Assembly (NCBI RefSeq): GCF_003601985.1
Contig: NZ_QZXA01000001.1
Span: 737,058 to 801,057, forward strand
DNA from: Mesorhizobium jarvisii
GTDB taxonomy: Bacteria; Pseudomonadota; Alphaproteobacteria; Rhizobiales; Rhizobiaceae
DNA: 64,000 nt
Reading direction: 5' to 3'
Part shown: piece after piece, positions 48,684 to 57,859 of the stretch
Position numbering within the stretch: position 1 is the stretch's first letter
How the letters are laid out: each line of letters begins with the position of its first letter
The notes under the pieces: model-generated
Databases searched by the model: none
Told to the model about the DNA's origin: nothing
Seen by the model: only the letters and a program-made list of their open reading frames with translations
Position numbers and translations under genes: made by a program

Positions 48684-49613
48684 CTACTCCCGGCCTTCCA
48701 GGATGCGTCGCACCGCGACGAGTTTGCGCGCCCTTTCGCCTTGCAGCGCCTTGGTCTGCTCGGGCGTATAGGAGAACATGCCCTCGCCCGACTTGATGCC
48801 GAACTTCGACGCGTTGGTCTTTTCCAGCACCATGGGCGCGACATCGCCGCGATTGGAGAGATCGGCGTTGAGGAAGGACGAGACGGACTTGTAGATATCC
48901 AGCCCCGCCATATCGAGCAGAGCCATCGGCCCGATCACGGCGATCTTGTAGCCGATGCCCCAGGACACGCAGGTGTCGAGATCTTCCGGATCGATGACGC
49001 CTCGCTCGACGAGGTCGACCGCCTCGCGCAGCAGCGCATAGAGCACGCGGTTTTCGACGAAGCCTGGAACATCCTTCTTCACCACCACCGGCAGCAAACC
49101 TATCGAGCGGATGAGGTCGCGGATCGTCGCCACGGTTTGCGGCGCGGTCTTCTCGCCGGCGATCACCTCGATCATCGGGATGATGTGCGGCGGGTTCGAC
49201 CAGTGCATGCCGACCATCCGCTCGGGATGCGAGATATGCGCCTGCAGCTTGGTGATCGGGATACCCGACGTGTCGGACGCGACGATCGTATCCGGGCCGA
49301 TCAGGCCGTCGACGGTGCGATAGACATCGGCCTTGACCGAAATGTTTTCAGGAACGTTCTCGATGACGAGGTCGGCGCCGGATATCGCATCGCCGATATC
49401 GTCGGTGAAGCGAACCGTCCCGACGCCGGCCGACGGTGGCGCGATGCCCAAGGCGTCCAGAACGGTCTCGGCCACGCTCAGCATGGATCGCGCGCGCTCG
49501 ATCGCTGCCGGGGCAACATCGTAGGCGACCACCTGCAGGCCGCCTCTGGCGAGCCGGGCGGCCATGCCCGGCCCCATCGTACCCAGGCCGATGATGGCGA
49601 TATTTCGGATCAT
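48684..49613 (-). CDS. FHMPC (5-formyl-3-hydroxy-2-methylpyridine-4-carboxylate) dehydrogenase
   Basis: 309 residues with the fold of L-3-hydroxyacyl-CoA dehydrogenases: GLGTMG at 9-14 in the NAD-binding domain, [29 protein letters not shown] and the late [17 protein letters not shown]. In Mesorhizobium loti the enzyme of this length and family oxidises the aldehyde to 3-hydroxy-2-methylpyridine-4,5-dicarboxylate. The His in MHWSNPP is the likely catalytic base. It overlaps the 4-pyridoxate dehydrogenase stop/start by four bases, so the aldehyde may be passed on directly. Confidence 0.9.
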   Translation of the reverse strand: MIRNIAIIGLGTMGPGMAARLARGGLQVVAYDVAPAAIERARSMLSVAETVLDALGIAPPSAGVGTVRFTDDIGDAISGADLVIENVPENISVKADVYRTVDGLIGPDTIVASDTSGIPITKLQAHISHPERMVGMHWSNPPHIIPMIEVIAGEKTAPQTVATIRDLIRSIGLLPVVVKKDVPGFVENRVLYALLREAVDLVERGVIDPEDLDTCVSWGIGYKIAVIGPMALLDMAGLDIYKSVSSFLNADLSNRGDVAPMVLEKTNASKFGIKSGEGMFSYTPEQTKALQGERARKLVAVRRILEGRE

Positions 49614-51241
49614 TGCACTGCCCTGCTTTCTTTTGAGCTCGCGATGAGGTCGGCGGCCTTTTCGGCAATCATGATCACTGCCGCGTTGATGTTTCCGCAG
49701 ACCAGGTCGGGCATGACGGAAGCGTCCACCACTCTAAGCCGGTCGACGCCGCGAACCCGCAATTGCGGGTCGACGACCGAGGCCGCATCGGCCCCCATCC
49801 GGCAGGTCCCGGCCGGGTGATGCACGGTGATGGAGGTCTTGCGGATATGCTCGTCGATCTCGTCGTCGCTCTGGCACTTCGGACCGGGAAAGAACTCCGC
49901 CTCGATGAAGGGCTGCATGGAGGGCTGCGCGGCCAGATCCCTTGCCACCCGGAAACCGGCCCGCAGCGACTCCCAATCCTTCGGCGAGGCGAGGAAATTC
50001 TGGTGGATCAGGGGCGCCGCGGAAGGATCGGCCGAGGCCAGTTTCACGGCTCCGCGGCTTTCGGGCTGTGTCGCCACGATGCGCGTTGCGAAGCCGTCCG
50101 CAAACGGCGCCTTGAACGGCTTGAAGTATGGCCATGCCGCAAGCGGCGCCGCCGTGAAGAGCAATTGCACGTCCGGCAATGGTCGCGCCGGGCCGCTCTT
50201 GAGGAAGGCGACGACACCGCCGGGCACGTCGCCCGAAAAACCGCGTCCCGTGAGGTAGGTCTTGACGAAATCGAAGCCGATGCGATCGGCACGCATGTTG
50301 CGCAGGAAAGGGCCGCCCGGAGCCCGGCGCCGGTACATGAGGATGACCGAGACGTGATCCTGCAGGTTCTTGCCGACCGCCGACAGATTGACCCGCGTCT
50401 GGATACCGTGCGCGGCAAGCTCATCCTGCGCCCCGATACCCGACAGCATCATCAGTTGCGGCGTGTTGATCACGCCGCCGGCAAGCAGCACTTCCTTGCG
50501 GGCGAGAACCGTACGTTCGCCACCGCGATGGTTGATGATGACGCCGGTTGCGCGCGCACCCTCCAGTACGATCCTGGTTGCGTTCGCTTCCGTCAGAACG
50601 GTCAGATTGGGCCGCTTCAGCACCGGCCGCAGATAGGCTGACGCGGTCGAGGCGCGCCGACCTTTCGAAATCGTCATCTGGAGGCGGCCGAACCCTTCCT
50701 GCCGCTCGCCATTGTAGTCCTTCGTCTGCGCATAGCCTGCCTGCACGCTGGCTTGCGCGAAGGCGTCGATCAGCGTGTCCTTGTAGCGGCAGAACTGGGT
50801 GCTGACCGGGCCGGCGCCGCCGCGATACTGGTCCTCGCCCCCTTCCCAGCTTTCCTGCTTGCGGAAATACGGCAGCACCTTGTCGTACGACCAGTCGCTG
50901 AGACCTGTCGCCGCCCAACGATCGTAGTCCCCGCGATTGCCGCGCACATAGGCCATGGCGTTGGTCGACGATGATCCGCCAATGACCTTTCCGCGCGCAC
51001 ACTCGACCCTGCGCCCGCCTACATTGTCTTCCGGCTCGCAGAAATACATCCAGTCATGGCGGCGCTCGGTCAGGATCTTGCCCCATCCAAGCGGAATGTG
51101 GATCATCGGATCGCGGTCCCAGCCGCCGGCCTCCAGCAGCAGCACCGAACATCTCGGATCGGCGCTCAGCCGGTTGGCGAGCACGCAACCGGCCGATCCG
51201 GCTCCAACGATGATGTAATCGTAACTTTCCGCGTGCGGCAT
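49610..51241 (-). CDS. padh1: 4-pyridoxate dehydrogenase (GMC oxidoreductase)
   Basis: 543 residues, glucose-methanol-choline family flavoenzyme. FAD-binding GAGSAG at 13-18, [15 protein letters not shown] and the C-terminal active-site [12 protein letters not shown] are present. Homologues by order in Mesorhizobium loti oxidise the 5-hydroxymethyl of 4-pyridoxate to the aldehyde FHMPC. The sequence alone would only give 'choline dehydrogenase-like'; the specific call depends on the neighbouring FHMPC dehydrogenase and HMPDC decarboxylase. Confidence 0.88.
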   Translation of the reverse strand: MPHAESYDYIIVGAGSAGCVLANRLSADPRCSVLLLEAGGWDRDPMIHIPLGWGKILTERRHDWMYFCEPEDNVGGRRVECARGKVIGGSSSTNAMAYVRGNRGDYDRWAATGLSDWSYDKVLPYFRKQESWEGGEDQYRGGAGPVSTQFCRYKDTLIDAFAQASVQAGYAQTKDYNGERQEGFGRLQMTISKGRRASTASAYLRPVLKRPNLTVLTEANATRIVLEGARATGVIINHRGGERTVLARKEVLLAGGVINTPQLMMLSGIGAQDELAAHGIQTRVNLSAVGKNLQDHVSVILMYRRRAPGGPFLRNMRADRIGFDFVKTYLTGRGFSGDVPGGVVAFLKSGPARPLPDVQLLFTAAPLAAWPYFKPFKAPFADGFATRIVATQPESRGAVKLASADPSAAPLIHQNFLASPKDWESLRAGFRVARDLAAQPSMQPFIEAEFFPGPKCQSDDEIDEHIRKTSITVHHPAGTCRMGADAASVVDPQLRVRGVDRLRVVDASVMPDLVCGNINAAVIMIAEKAADLIASSKESRAVQ

Positions 51242-51294
51242 GGTTTCATTGCTTTCGTCCGACGCCCCGGCGCCAGAGAACTAGTGCGATTGAG

Positions 51295-51358
51295 GCTGGG
51301 AAGTCCTGGCCGACACCAGGCTTCCCAGCTGATGTTCAAAGCCTGATGGACATCAGGC
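51295..51358. other. Two intercistronic hairpins in the B6 operon
   Basis: GCTGGGAAG (51295-51303) pairs with CTTCCCAGC (51321-51329), extended inward to a 14-pair stem with one bulge and a six-base loop. A second perfect repeat, GCCTGATG/CATCAGGC with two bases between (51341-51358), overlaps the decarboxylase stop codon. Neither is followed by a T tract, so RNA stabilisation or processing between the two genes is more likely than termination. Confidence 0.55.
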
Positions 51359-52075
51359 GAGGCCTGCTTGCCTGAGGCGCTGCGACCAGTGGTTCCATCC
51401 TCGATCGATCTGGGCGCCGACGAGTTTTCCTGCCGTCTTGATCTCGCCCGGCGACAGGTATTTGACATTGCCGATCTTCAAGCCGGCGGTGAGCGCTGCT
51501 GCTTCCTGCTCGAGATAGAAGGCCCGGAAGACGACCTCCCGCACGGAGTTGCCTACATTGACGACGCCATGCCGCGCCATGAGAACCACGGTCTGGCTGC
51601 CGAGACTCTCGGCGATATCAGCGCAAACGTCTGGGCTGCCGCCGAAGAGATCCGTTTCGTCGCCGTGTTTGTCGCGAATCTCGTAGACCGGGACCGACTC
51701 GCCGATAAAAGCTCCCATGTGGGTGACCGGCCGAAGCGGCGTGTCGACGAAGCAGTACGGCAGGACAGCCGGAGAATGGGTGTGGAGTACACACTGAACG
51801 TCGGGCCGCGTTTTGTAGATCTCGCTGTGGATGTACCGCTCGAGATAGGACGGCCGGTTGTCCGAGGTCTCGCCATCCAGATTGAAGCGTTGGATGTCGT
51901 CGACGGTGATCAAGCTAGGGGCCAGTTTCTGCGCCAGGAAGAAACTAGCGGGATCCTCGGGGTCACGGGCACTGATATGCCCGAACGTATCCATGATGCC
52001 TTCGTTCAAAAGGATCTTGGTCGCTGTGACCAGCTCTTCGAAGACCTTCCGACGCACTGGGCTGTTGTCTGTCAT
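51353..52075 (-). CDS. HMPDC 4-decarboxylase (class II aldolase fold)
   Basis: 240 residues from the ATG at 52075, with GGGAG upstream; an ATG at 52090 is also possible. Class II aldolase/adducin fold: HTHSPAVLP supplies two metal-binding His, and ARHGVVNVG a third. In Mesorhizobium loti the enzyme of this family in this position removes the 4-carboxylate of 3-hydroxy-2-methylpyridine-4,5-dicarboxylate, giving 3-hydroxy-2-methylpyridine-5-carboxylate. Mn(II) is the expected metal. Confidence 0.9.
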   Translation of the reverse strand: MTDNSPVRRKVFEELVTATKILLNEGIMDTFGHISARDPEDPASFFLAQKLAPSLITVDDIQRFNLDGETSDNRPSYLERYIHSEIYKTRPDVQCVLHTHSPAVLPYCFVDTPLRPVTHMGAFIGESVPVYEIRDKHGDETDLFGGSPDVCADIAESLGSQTVVLMARHGVVNVGNSVREVVFRAFYLEQEAAALTAGLKIGNVKYLSPGEIKTAGKLVGAQIDRGWNHWSQRLRQAGLA

Positions 52076-52144
52076 TTCCAATTCTCCCATTGCGGCGATG
52101 GCGACCATTCTTGTTGTTGTTATCGGTCGCCAGGGCCGCGGATT

Positions 52145-52603
52145 TCACTTGTTTTCGTAGATGCCGACGATCCGGTTCTGCTCGATGATGTTGCCGGCGT
52201 ATTTCTGCAGGAACTCCTCCCTGGTGGGCGTCCCGTCGACCTTCGTGTCCAGGGCATAGACCCAGAAATAGTAGTGATGCTCTCCATGGCCAGCGGGCGG
52301 CTGGGGTCCGTAATATTGCTTGCCGCCGGCGCCGTTGGGTCCCACGCGGAACTTTTCCTGTGCTCCAGAAAGATCCGTCGTCGACGGATCGATGCCGTAA
52401 ACTACCCAATGCGTGAAGCCATTGGGCAGGGGCGCGTCGGGATCGTGGCAGATGACCGCAAGCTCTTTCGTCCCTGCCGGGACGCCGCTGACCCTAAGCT
52501 TGGGCAATACGTTGCCCTTGTCGCCGGCATGCTCGTCGCGCATTTTACCGAGCGGCTGGAAATCCGCTGACGTAATCTTGAGGTCCTTGATGTTCAGGGG
52601 CAT
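52145..52603 (-). CDS. YbhB/YbcL-type PEBP-family protein
   Basis: 152 residues, phosphatidylethanolamine-binding protein fold. ICHDPDAPLPNGFTHWVVYGI and YYGPQPPAGHGEHHYYFWVYAL are the two anion-site motifs of bacterial PEBP proteins. No signal peptide. It stands between the DUF1185 gene and HMPDC decarboxylase, in the same direction and with small gaps, so it is expressed with the B6 enzymes. Its role there is not known; ligand binding or regulation are possible. Confidence 0.88.
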   Translation of the reverse strand: MPLNIKDLKITSADFQPLGKMRDEHAGDKGNVLPKLRVSGVPAGTKELAVICHDPDAPLPNGFTHWVVYGIDPSTTDLSGAQEKFRVGPNGAGGKQYYGPQPPAGHGEHHYYFWVYALDTKVDGTPTREEFLQKYAGNIIEQNRIVGIYENK

Positions 52604-52633
52604 GGAATTCGTCCTTCCGTAATTTCGATCGAG

Positions 52634-53224
52634 CTAGGCGCCGGCCTTGAGGTCGGCGACAGATTTGCCGCCGACGCGCTGGTGCACGCGCGGACCCGAT
52701 GCGACGGCGACGCAGATCAGAAGTTCGTCCGGGCGCGGGGCATCCGGCACGCAAAAGGTGACGGCATCGTAGTGGGAACGGATGTAGAGCTCGTCCTTGT
52801 GGGCAAGCGGGATATCGATGGTCGTGCCGGCGACAGCGACCTTGCTGACCGAGGAGATCCAGGCCTTGCCGCCCCCCACCTGCTGGCGCAGCGGATCTCC
52901 GAACACCGTGGTGATGCAGGCGACGACATGTTCCTGTTCGCCTGATGTACCCGCGATACCGCCCTTGCCATAGCTTTCGACCGGCCTGTTGCCGAGCAGC
53001 GCCACCGCCCTCTCGCCGAGCGCATGACCGATCGCTGCACTCGGATTGGTCAGATCGGACAGTTCGGCGACGAACTTTCCGGCGAAGGGATTGCGTATGA
53101 CAACGCCAGTCGCGACTTTGACGAGGGTTTCGCCAGGCGTGCCACCGTCATGCCGGCTTTCCTGGACCGAGGAATACCATCCCCTGACATCATAATCTCT
53201 TTCGACTTCACTGGAATAGTTCAT
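52634..53224 (-). CDS. DUF1185 ('amino acid synthesis') family protein
   Basis: 196 residues from the ATG at 53224, which has a strong CAGGAGA ribosome binding site. RGWYSSVQESRHDGG, VIRNPFAGKF, NPSAAIGHALGERAV and GKGGIAGTSGEQEH match the DUF1185 family, named for amino acid synthesis without a proven reaction. Placed directly after MHPC oxygenase in the B6 array. It could act on the ring-opening product or its nitrogen, or be an accessory. Confidence 0.85.
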   Translation of the reverse strand: MNYSSEVERDYDVRGWYSSVQESRHDGGTPGETLVKVATGVVIRNPFAGKFVAELSDLTNPSAAIGHALGERAVALLGNRPVESYGKGGIAGTSGEQEHVVACITTVFGDPLRQQVGGGKAWISSVSKVAVAGTTIDIPLAHKDELYIRSHYDAVTFCVPDAPRPDELLICVAVASGPRVHQRVGGKSVADLKAGA

Positions 53225-53293
53225 CTTTATCTCCTGAAAGGCGCGCGCTGTTTCCGCACGCACCGATTAATTCGTTGACCGGCTCGCCCGACG

Positions 53294-54433
53294 CTACTGC
53301 GGCCACGAGTAGACACGGCGCAGCGGGTCGTAGCGGGCGGCTTCCAGCGCCGCCGGCGTGAACATGTTTCCCTTCGAGAGCGAGCGGTTCGCCGCATAGT
53401 CGCCAGACAGGGCCTGGCAGCGATCGGTGATCGGGCGAATGCGCGTCTCCCAAGCGACCAGCGCATCCTCGACCAAAGCGCCCTCCTCCAGGTCCTGCGA
53501 CAGGCTGAAGGCGTTGACCATCCCGCAACCGGCGCCCTGGGCAAGAGCCGGGCACATGGCATGCGCGGCATCCCCGACAAGGGCGACCTTGCCTCTTGTC
53601 CAGCTATCCAGCTTGGTCGTTTCGTACTTGTCGTACCTGGCGGTTTTCAGCTTGGCCGCCTCGACCAGGCATGGCTCCAGGAAAGGAAACATCTCGACCC
53701 AGACTTCGAGATCGATCGGAACGCTCGATCCACGAGGATCGGCGGCCGGAGCCATCAAGCCGAGGTAGAGCTCATTCTCATTGCAGGGCGAATAGAGAAT
53801 CCGCTGAACACGCGGCCAGAAGTTCCACATGTCGATGGTATTGTCCCACTCGCCATGACCGAGCTCTTTCTTCATGCGCGGGACAATCAGCCGGATGAGG
53901 CCATCTTTCGAAACCCAGCGATCCTGTTTGAAGCCGATGGAATCCCTGACCTTGGAACCAACGCCATCGGCGCCAACGATCAGGTCGGCTTCGAGAACCT
54001 CGCCGGTCTGGAGCGTCAGGCGCCCTTCCGGGTCGGCGGCGACCGCCTCGGAATTGACGCGGATGTCGACGCCCAAGGCGCGGGCCCGGTTGACCAGGGC
54101 ATCGTGCAGGTGGCTGCGGGTCATGATGCGCCATGGGAGACCGTTGAACGTCTCCTTGGAAACCGACTTGTTGTGCATCCAGGTCTCGTAGGTCGGAGGC
54201 GTGTGCGAGCCCTGGAGAACATCGTCCAAGGCGCCCAGCCCTTCGAGCACGCGAAGGCCATTGTGCCAGAGATAGATGCCCGCGCCGAATGCCCGCAGTT
54301 CCGAGCTCTTTTCGTGCAGCCTGACATCCCAACCCTTCTGCTTGAGAGCGATGGCGGCTGTCAGCCCGGCAAAGCCGCCGCCGGCTACCTCGGCACGACG
54401 CGTTTTACCCGGAGTTTTGTTTAGATTGGCCAT
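53294..54433 (-). CDS. 2-methyl-3-hydroxypyridine-5-carboxylate oxygenase (MHPCO)
   Basis: 379 residues, exactly the known length. Class A FAD monooxygenase: GGGFAG at 18-23, the DG motif in LIVGADGVGSKVR and the GD motif in VALVGDAAHAMCPALAQGAG. It hydroxylates and opens the pyridine ring with NAD(P)H and oxygen, yielding E-2-(acetamidomethylene)succinate. It follows the hydrolase gene for that product by 42 bases. Confidence 0.93.
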   Translation of the reverse strand: MANLNKTPGKTRRAEVAGGGFAGLTAAIALKQKGWDVRLHEKSSELRAFGAGIYLWHNGLRVLEGLGALDDVLQGSHTPPTYETWMHNKSVSKETFNGLPWRIMTRSHLHDALVNRARALGVDIRVNSEAVAADPEGRLTLQTGEVLEADLIVGADGVGSKVRDSIGFKQDRWVSKDGLIRLIVPRMKKELGHGEWDNTIDMWNFWPRVQRILYSPCNENELYLGLMAPAADPRGSSVPIDLEVWVEMFPFLEPCLVEAAKLKTARYDKYETTKLDSWTRGKVALVGDAAHAMCPALAQGAGCGMVNAFSLSQDLEEGALVEDALVAWETRIRPITDRCQALSGDYAANRSLSKGNMFTPAALEAARYDPLRRVYSWPQ

Positions 54434-54475
54434 TTTCTATCCTGATGCTGCGTGCAAGAAGACGGCGCTTGGCCG

Positions 54476-55312
54476 TCAGGCGTCTATGAAGTTGGTGATG
54501 GCTTTCAACGTGATCTCGGGAGATACCTCGTTGACGTAGTGGTCGGCGCCCGGAACGACGACGACAGGCAGATCGGGCCGCAGTCGGCTTGTCTTCGCCA
54601 GCGCCGCCGCCGAAACCAGCTTGCTCGCCTCACCCCGAACGATGAGGACGGGCTTCGTCACGTCTCGGTAGGCGGGTACTAGATCCGATCGCAGGCCCTT
54701 GGCGGTCTGCGCCATGGCCGCGGGCGATGCCAATGGACGCAATCCGCCGTCGACCGGCTGATAGCCGCTTTCAGCCCTGATCCTGATGGCGTCGGCGGGA
54801 ATGTTCGGATAGCGGCCGGCTAGGTATGCTTCGACGGCCTTCACATCCTCGAAAAGCTGGCTCCCCGCGTTCACGCGCGCTTCCAAGGCGTCCAAGGCGT
54901 CGGTCTCGATGTAGGGCGTAAAGTCGATCGCAACGACCGACCGCACCAGATCCGGGTATTTCGTCGCGGCCGTGACGGAGTTTCGAGCACCAAGCGAATG
55001 TCCGACGAGGATGGCACGGCCGCGATCGAGCGTGCGTATTAGGCCGGCGATGTCGTCCGCGTAGTCATTCGCCTCGTAGCCGGTTTCCGGCTTGTCGCTG
55101 AGGCCATGCCCCCTCTGATCAACCGCAATCGTCGTAAACCGGTCCGAAAGCCGGATCATCAACGGTTCGAAGACGGCGGAGTTGGAGGTGATGCCGTGGA
55201 AGAACAGCATCAAGGGACCGCTGCCCTTCTCGCGCACGTTCAAGGTGACGCGGCCAATGTCGACGCGTCGCGAGATGAAGTGGTCGGAAGCTATGTCTGC
55301 CGCCATGTCCAT
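54476..55312 (-). CDS. E-2-(acetamidomethylene)succinate hydrolase
   Basis: 278 residues, alpha/beta-hydrolase. Nucleophile Ser106 in LVGHSLGAR, oxyanion HG in FFHGITSN, DQRGHGLSD, and the late acid/His in GADHYVNEVS. It cleaves the ring-opened product to succinic semialdehyde, acetate, ammonia and CO2, the end of pathway I. First gene of the minus-strand array; an internal ATG two codons in is an alternative start. The promoter lies in the 181-base gap to the GntR gene. Confidence 0.92.
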   Translation of the reverse strand: MDMAADIASDHFISRRVDIGRVTLNVREKGSGPLMLFFHGITSNSAVFEPLMIRLSDRFTTIAVDQRGHGLSDKPETGYEANDYADDIAGLIRTLDRGRAILVGHSLGARNSVTAATKYPDLVRSVVAIDFTPYIETDALDALEARVNAGSQLFEDVKAVEAYLAGRYPNIPADAIRIRAESGYQPVDGGLRPLASPAAMAQTAKGLRSDLVPAYRDVTKPVLIVRGEASKLVSAAALAKTSRLRPDLPVVVVPGADHYVNEVSPEITLKAITNFIDA

Positions 55313-55382
55313 GATCCCTGGATCCTCGCTTCGCTGCGCGTCTCCTGCAAAAGGATCATACAGACCGGGGTCACGTCAAGCC

Positions 55383-55397
55383 GATTGTCTGACAATC
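55383..55397. promoter_or_regulatory. FadR/GntR-type operator at head of B6 array
   Basis: GATTGTCTGACAATC is a perfect inverted repeat with seven-base arms. Its core TTGTCTGACAA fits the TNGTNNNACNA pattern of FadR-subfamily GntR regulators. A further TTGACAATC half site lies at about 55405-55413. It lies 71 bases upstream of the hydrolase start and 97 upstream of the GntR gene, so the GntR product could control both. Confidence 0.7.
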
Positions 55398-55493
55398 TTC
55401 ATATTTGACAATCTGGCTATCCTGCTGTCAAATTTACGCGGCGTGGCGTATGCTGCTTCAGTTTTGCGACTCAAAGGCCATGAGACGTTACCG

Positions 55494-56165
55494 ATGCCCC
55501 CAGATTTGAATTTGCGAATTTCGCCACGGACCGTGCAACGGGAAACCGTCGACAAGTTACGGCTGGCCATCTTCTCCGGTTTGTTCCAGCCGGGAAGCCG
55601 CCTCATCGAAAGCCAACTGTGCACACAACTCGGCATCAGCCGCCCCTCGCTGAGGGAGGCTTTGCGCAGTCTTGAGGCGGAACGCCTGATCGAGATCGTG
55701 CCCAACCGCGGGCCGTCGATACCGGCGCTTTCGTGGGAGGTGGCAACCGCCATCTACGAGGTTCGAGAGTTGCTGGAAGTCGAGGCAGCAGGACGATGCG
55801 CGTTAAGGATTTCCCCGGAACAGTTGCGTGAACTCGAGAAATCGCTTTCCGCTTTCGAAGAGGCGGCATCCAGCAATGACAGCCTGGCGCAGGTCATGAC
55901 CGCCGCGGATTTCTATTCGATCATACTGGCGAATTGCGGCAACCCGATCCTGGAGGAAGTCCATCGCGGTCTGGTGGCCAGGATCAGCTTCTTTCGAGGA
56001 CGATCGATGTCCCTGGAGGGCAGAGCACAAAGCAGCCTGGCGGAGATGAGGGAGATATTCGAATCCATCGCCGCCGGCGACGAGAAGGCCGCCCGCAAAG
56101 CCTCCAAACAGCATGTCTTGAGGGCGAAAGCGGCAGCGAAGATATCCATGGACAACGGGATTTGA
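55494..56165 (+). CDS. GntR-family (FCD) transcriptional regulator of B6 catabolism
   Basis: 223 residues from the ATG at 55494. The winged HTH covers residues 10-75 (QPGSRLIESQLCTQLGISRP, SLREALRSLEAE), and the FCD ligand-binding domain follows with REL and the His/Asp-type metal residues partly present. It is divergent from the degradation array and upstream of pyridoxine 4-oxidase on the same strand. A FadR-type operator lies in between. The effector is probably a B6 vitamer or an intermediate, by context. Confidence 0.85.
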   Translation: MPPDLNLRISPRTVQRETVDKLRLAIFSGLFQPGSRLIESQLCTQLGISRPSLREALRSLEAERLIEIVPNRGPSIPALSWEVATAIYEVRELLEVEAAGRCALRISPEQLRELEKSLSAFEEAASSNDSLAQVMTAADFYSIILANCGNPILEEVHRGLVARISFFRGRSMSLEGRAQSSLAEMREIFESIAAGDEKAARKASKQHVLRAKAAAKISMDNGI

Positions 56166-56314
56166 GGTCTTCGATGGACTGTCGTTCCGCCTGAAGACTC
56201 GAAGTCCTTCATGACGTTTCGGATCGGCCGAACGCGGATTCGTGCGCGGGCCTTCTCCGTGTCGGTGTCAGACATGACGGCTATCGCAACCGGCAAATGG
56301 CAGATGGAGTGAGG

Positions 56315-57859
56315 ATGACCAGGGCCAATGTTGAGCACGCACCGAATTGCGATATCGTCATCGTCGGCGGCGGGTCGGCCGGGTCGTTGCTCGCCGCGCG
56401 GCTGAGCGAAGATCCGGGCAGCCGCGTTCTGCTGATCGAGGCAGGCGAGGAGGCGACAGATCCCGATATCTGGAACCCCGCCGCCTGGCCGGCACTTCAG
56501 GGCCGCAGCTACGATTGGGACTATCGCACGGAGCCACAAGCCGGCACCGCGGGCCGGGTGCATCATTGGGCGCGCGGGCGGTTGATCGGCGGCTCGAGTT
56601 GCCTGCACGCGATGGGCTACATGCGCGGTCATCCCTCAGACTTCCAGGCCTGGGTCGACGCAACCGGGGATCGCCGATGGAGTTGGGATGAACTTCTGCC
56701 CGTTTTCCAGGCTATCGAAGACCATCCGCTTGGTGGCGACGGCATTCACGGCAAGGGTGGGCCGTTGCCGATCCATTTGCCGGCGGACGAAGTCAGTCCA
56801 CTTGCTCGCGCCTTCATCGAGGCAGGCGCATCGTTGGGTCTGCCTCGCCTTGAAGGCCACAACAGCGGAGAGATGATCGGCGTCACCCCGAACTCCATGA
56901 ACATTCGCGACGGGCGCCGGGTTACGGCGGCGGACGCCTGGCTCACAAAGGCGGTTCGAGGCCGCGAGAACCTGACCATCCTCACGGGCTCCCGGGTGCA
57001 GCGGCTCAAGCTGGAGGGCAATCAGGTCCGCAGCCTGGAGGTCGTGGGGCGACAGGGTTCGGCCGAAGTGTTTGCGGATCAGATTGTGCTTTGTGCCGGA
57101 GCGTTGGAAAGCCCGGCCTTGCTGATGCGTACGGGCATCGGTCCGCGCGATGTGCTCGATGCGGCGGGCGTCGGCTGCCTGATCGATATGCCTGACATCG
57201 GTCGAAACCTTCAGGATCACCTGCTTGGCGCCGGCAACCTTTACGCGGCCCGCCAGCCAGTGCCGCCATCGCGCCTCCAACATTCGGAATCGATGGCCTA
57301 TATGCGGGCTGACAGCTTCACCGCTGGCGGGCAGCCTGAAATTGTCGTTGGCTGCGGTGTCGCGCCGATCGTGTCGGAACGCTTTAAGGCACCCGCCGCC
57401 GGCACCGCCTACTCGCTGCTGTTCGGCATCACCCATCCGACGAGCCGCGGCAGCGTGCGCATCAGCGGGCCTGAGCTCGGGGACCGGTTGATCATCGACC
57501 CGGGATACCTGCAAACTGATCGGGACCGCGAACGGTTTCGCAGAGCACTTGAGGCAGCACGGACCATCGGGCACAGAGAGGAACTCGCCGGCTGGCGAGA
57601 GCGCGAACTCCTGCCAGGAACGCTGAACAGTGAGGCCGAGATGGACGACTTCATCGCGCGATCGGTCATCACGCACCACCATCCCTGCGGCACCTGCAGA
57701 ATGGGCAGGGACCCGGACGCCGTCGTCGATGCAAATCTGCGGCTCAAGGCGCTCGACAATCTTTTTGTCGTGGACGCGTCGATCATGCCCAACCTCACCG
57801 CGGGACCGATTCATGCCGCGGTCCTCGCGATCGCCGAAACTTTCGCCCGACGGCGCTAA
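56315..57859 (+). CDS. pno: Pyridoxine 4-oxidase
   Basis: 514 residues from the ATG at 56315; an in-frame ATG 18 bases earlier is less likely. GMC flavoenzyme: GGGSAG at 18-23, GGSSCLHAMGYMRG and the C-terminal THHHPCGTCRMG with the catalytic His. I recall the Mesorhizobium loti enzyme as nearly identical over the whole chain. It oxidises pyridoxine to pyridoxal with oxygen, producing H2O2, the entry step of pathway I. Its stop overlaps the convergent carrier gene by four bases. Confidence 0.93.
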   Translation: MTRANVEHAPNCDIVIVGGGSAGSLLAARLSEDPGSRVLLIEAGEEATDPDIWNPAAWPALQGRSYDWDYRTEPQAGTAGRVHHWARGRLIGGSSCLHAMGYMRGHPSDFQAWVDATGDRRWSWDELLPVFQAIEDHPLGGDGIHGKGGPLPIHLPADEVSPLARAFIEAGASLGLPRLEGHNSGEMIGVTPNSMNIRDGRRVTAADAWLTKAVRGRENLTILTGSRVQRLKLEGNQVRSLEVVGRQGSAEVFADQIVLCAGALESPALLMRTGIGPRDVLDAAGVGCLIDMPDIGRNLQDHLLGAGNLYAARQPVPPSRLQHSESMAYMRADSFTAGGQPEIVVGCGVAPIVSERFKAPAAGTAYSLLFGITHPTSRGSVRISGPELGDRLIIDPGYLQTDRDRERFRRALEAARTIGHREELAGWRERELLPGTLNSEAEMDDFIARSVITHHHPCGTCRMGRDPDAVVDANLRLKALDNLFVVDASIMPNLTAGPIHAAVLAIAETFARRR

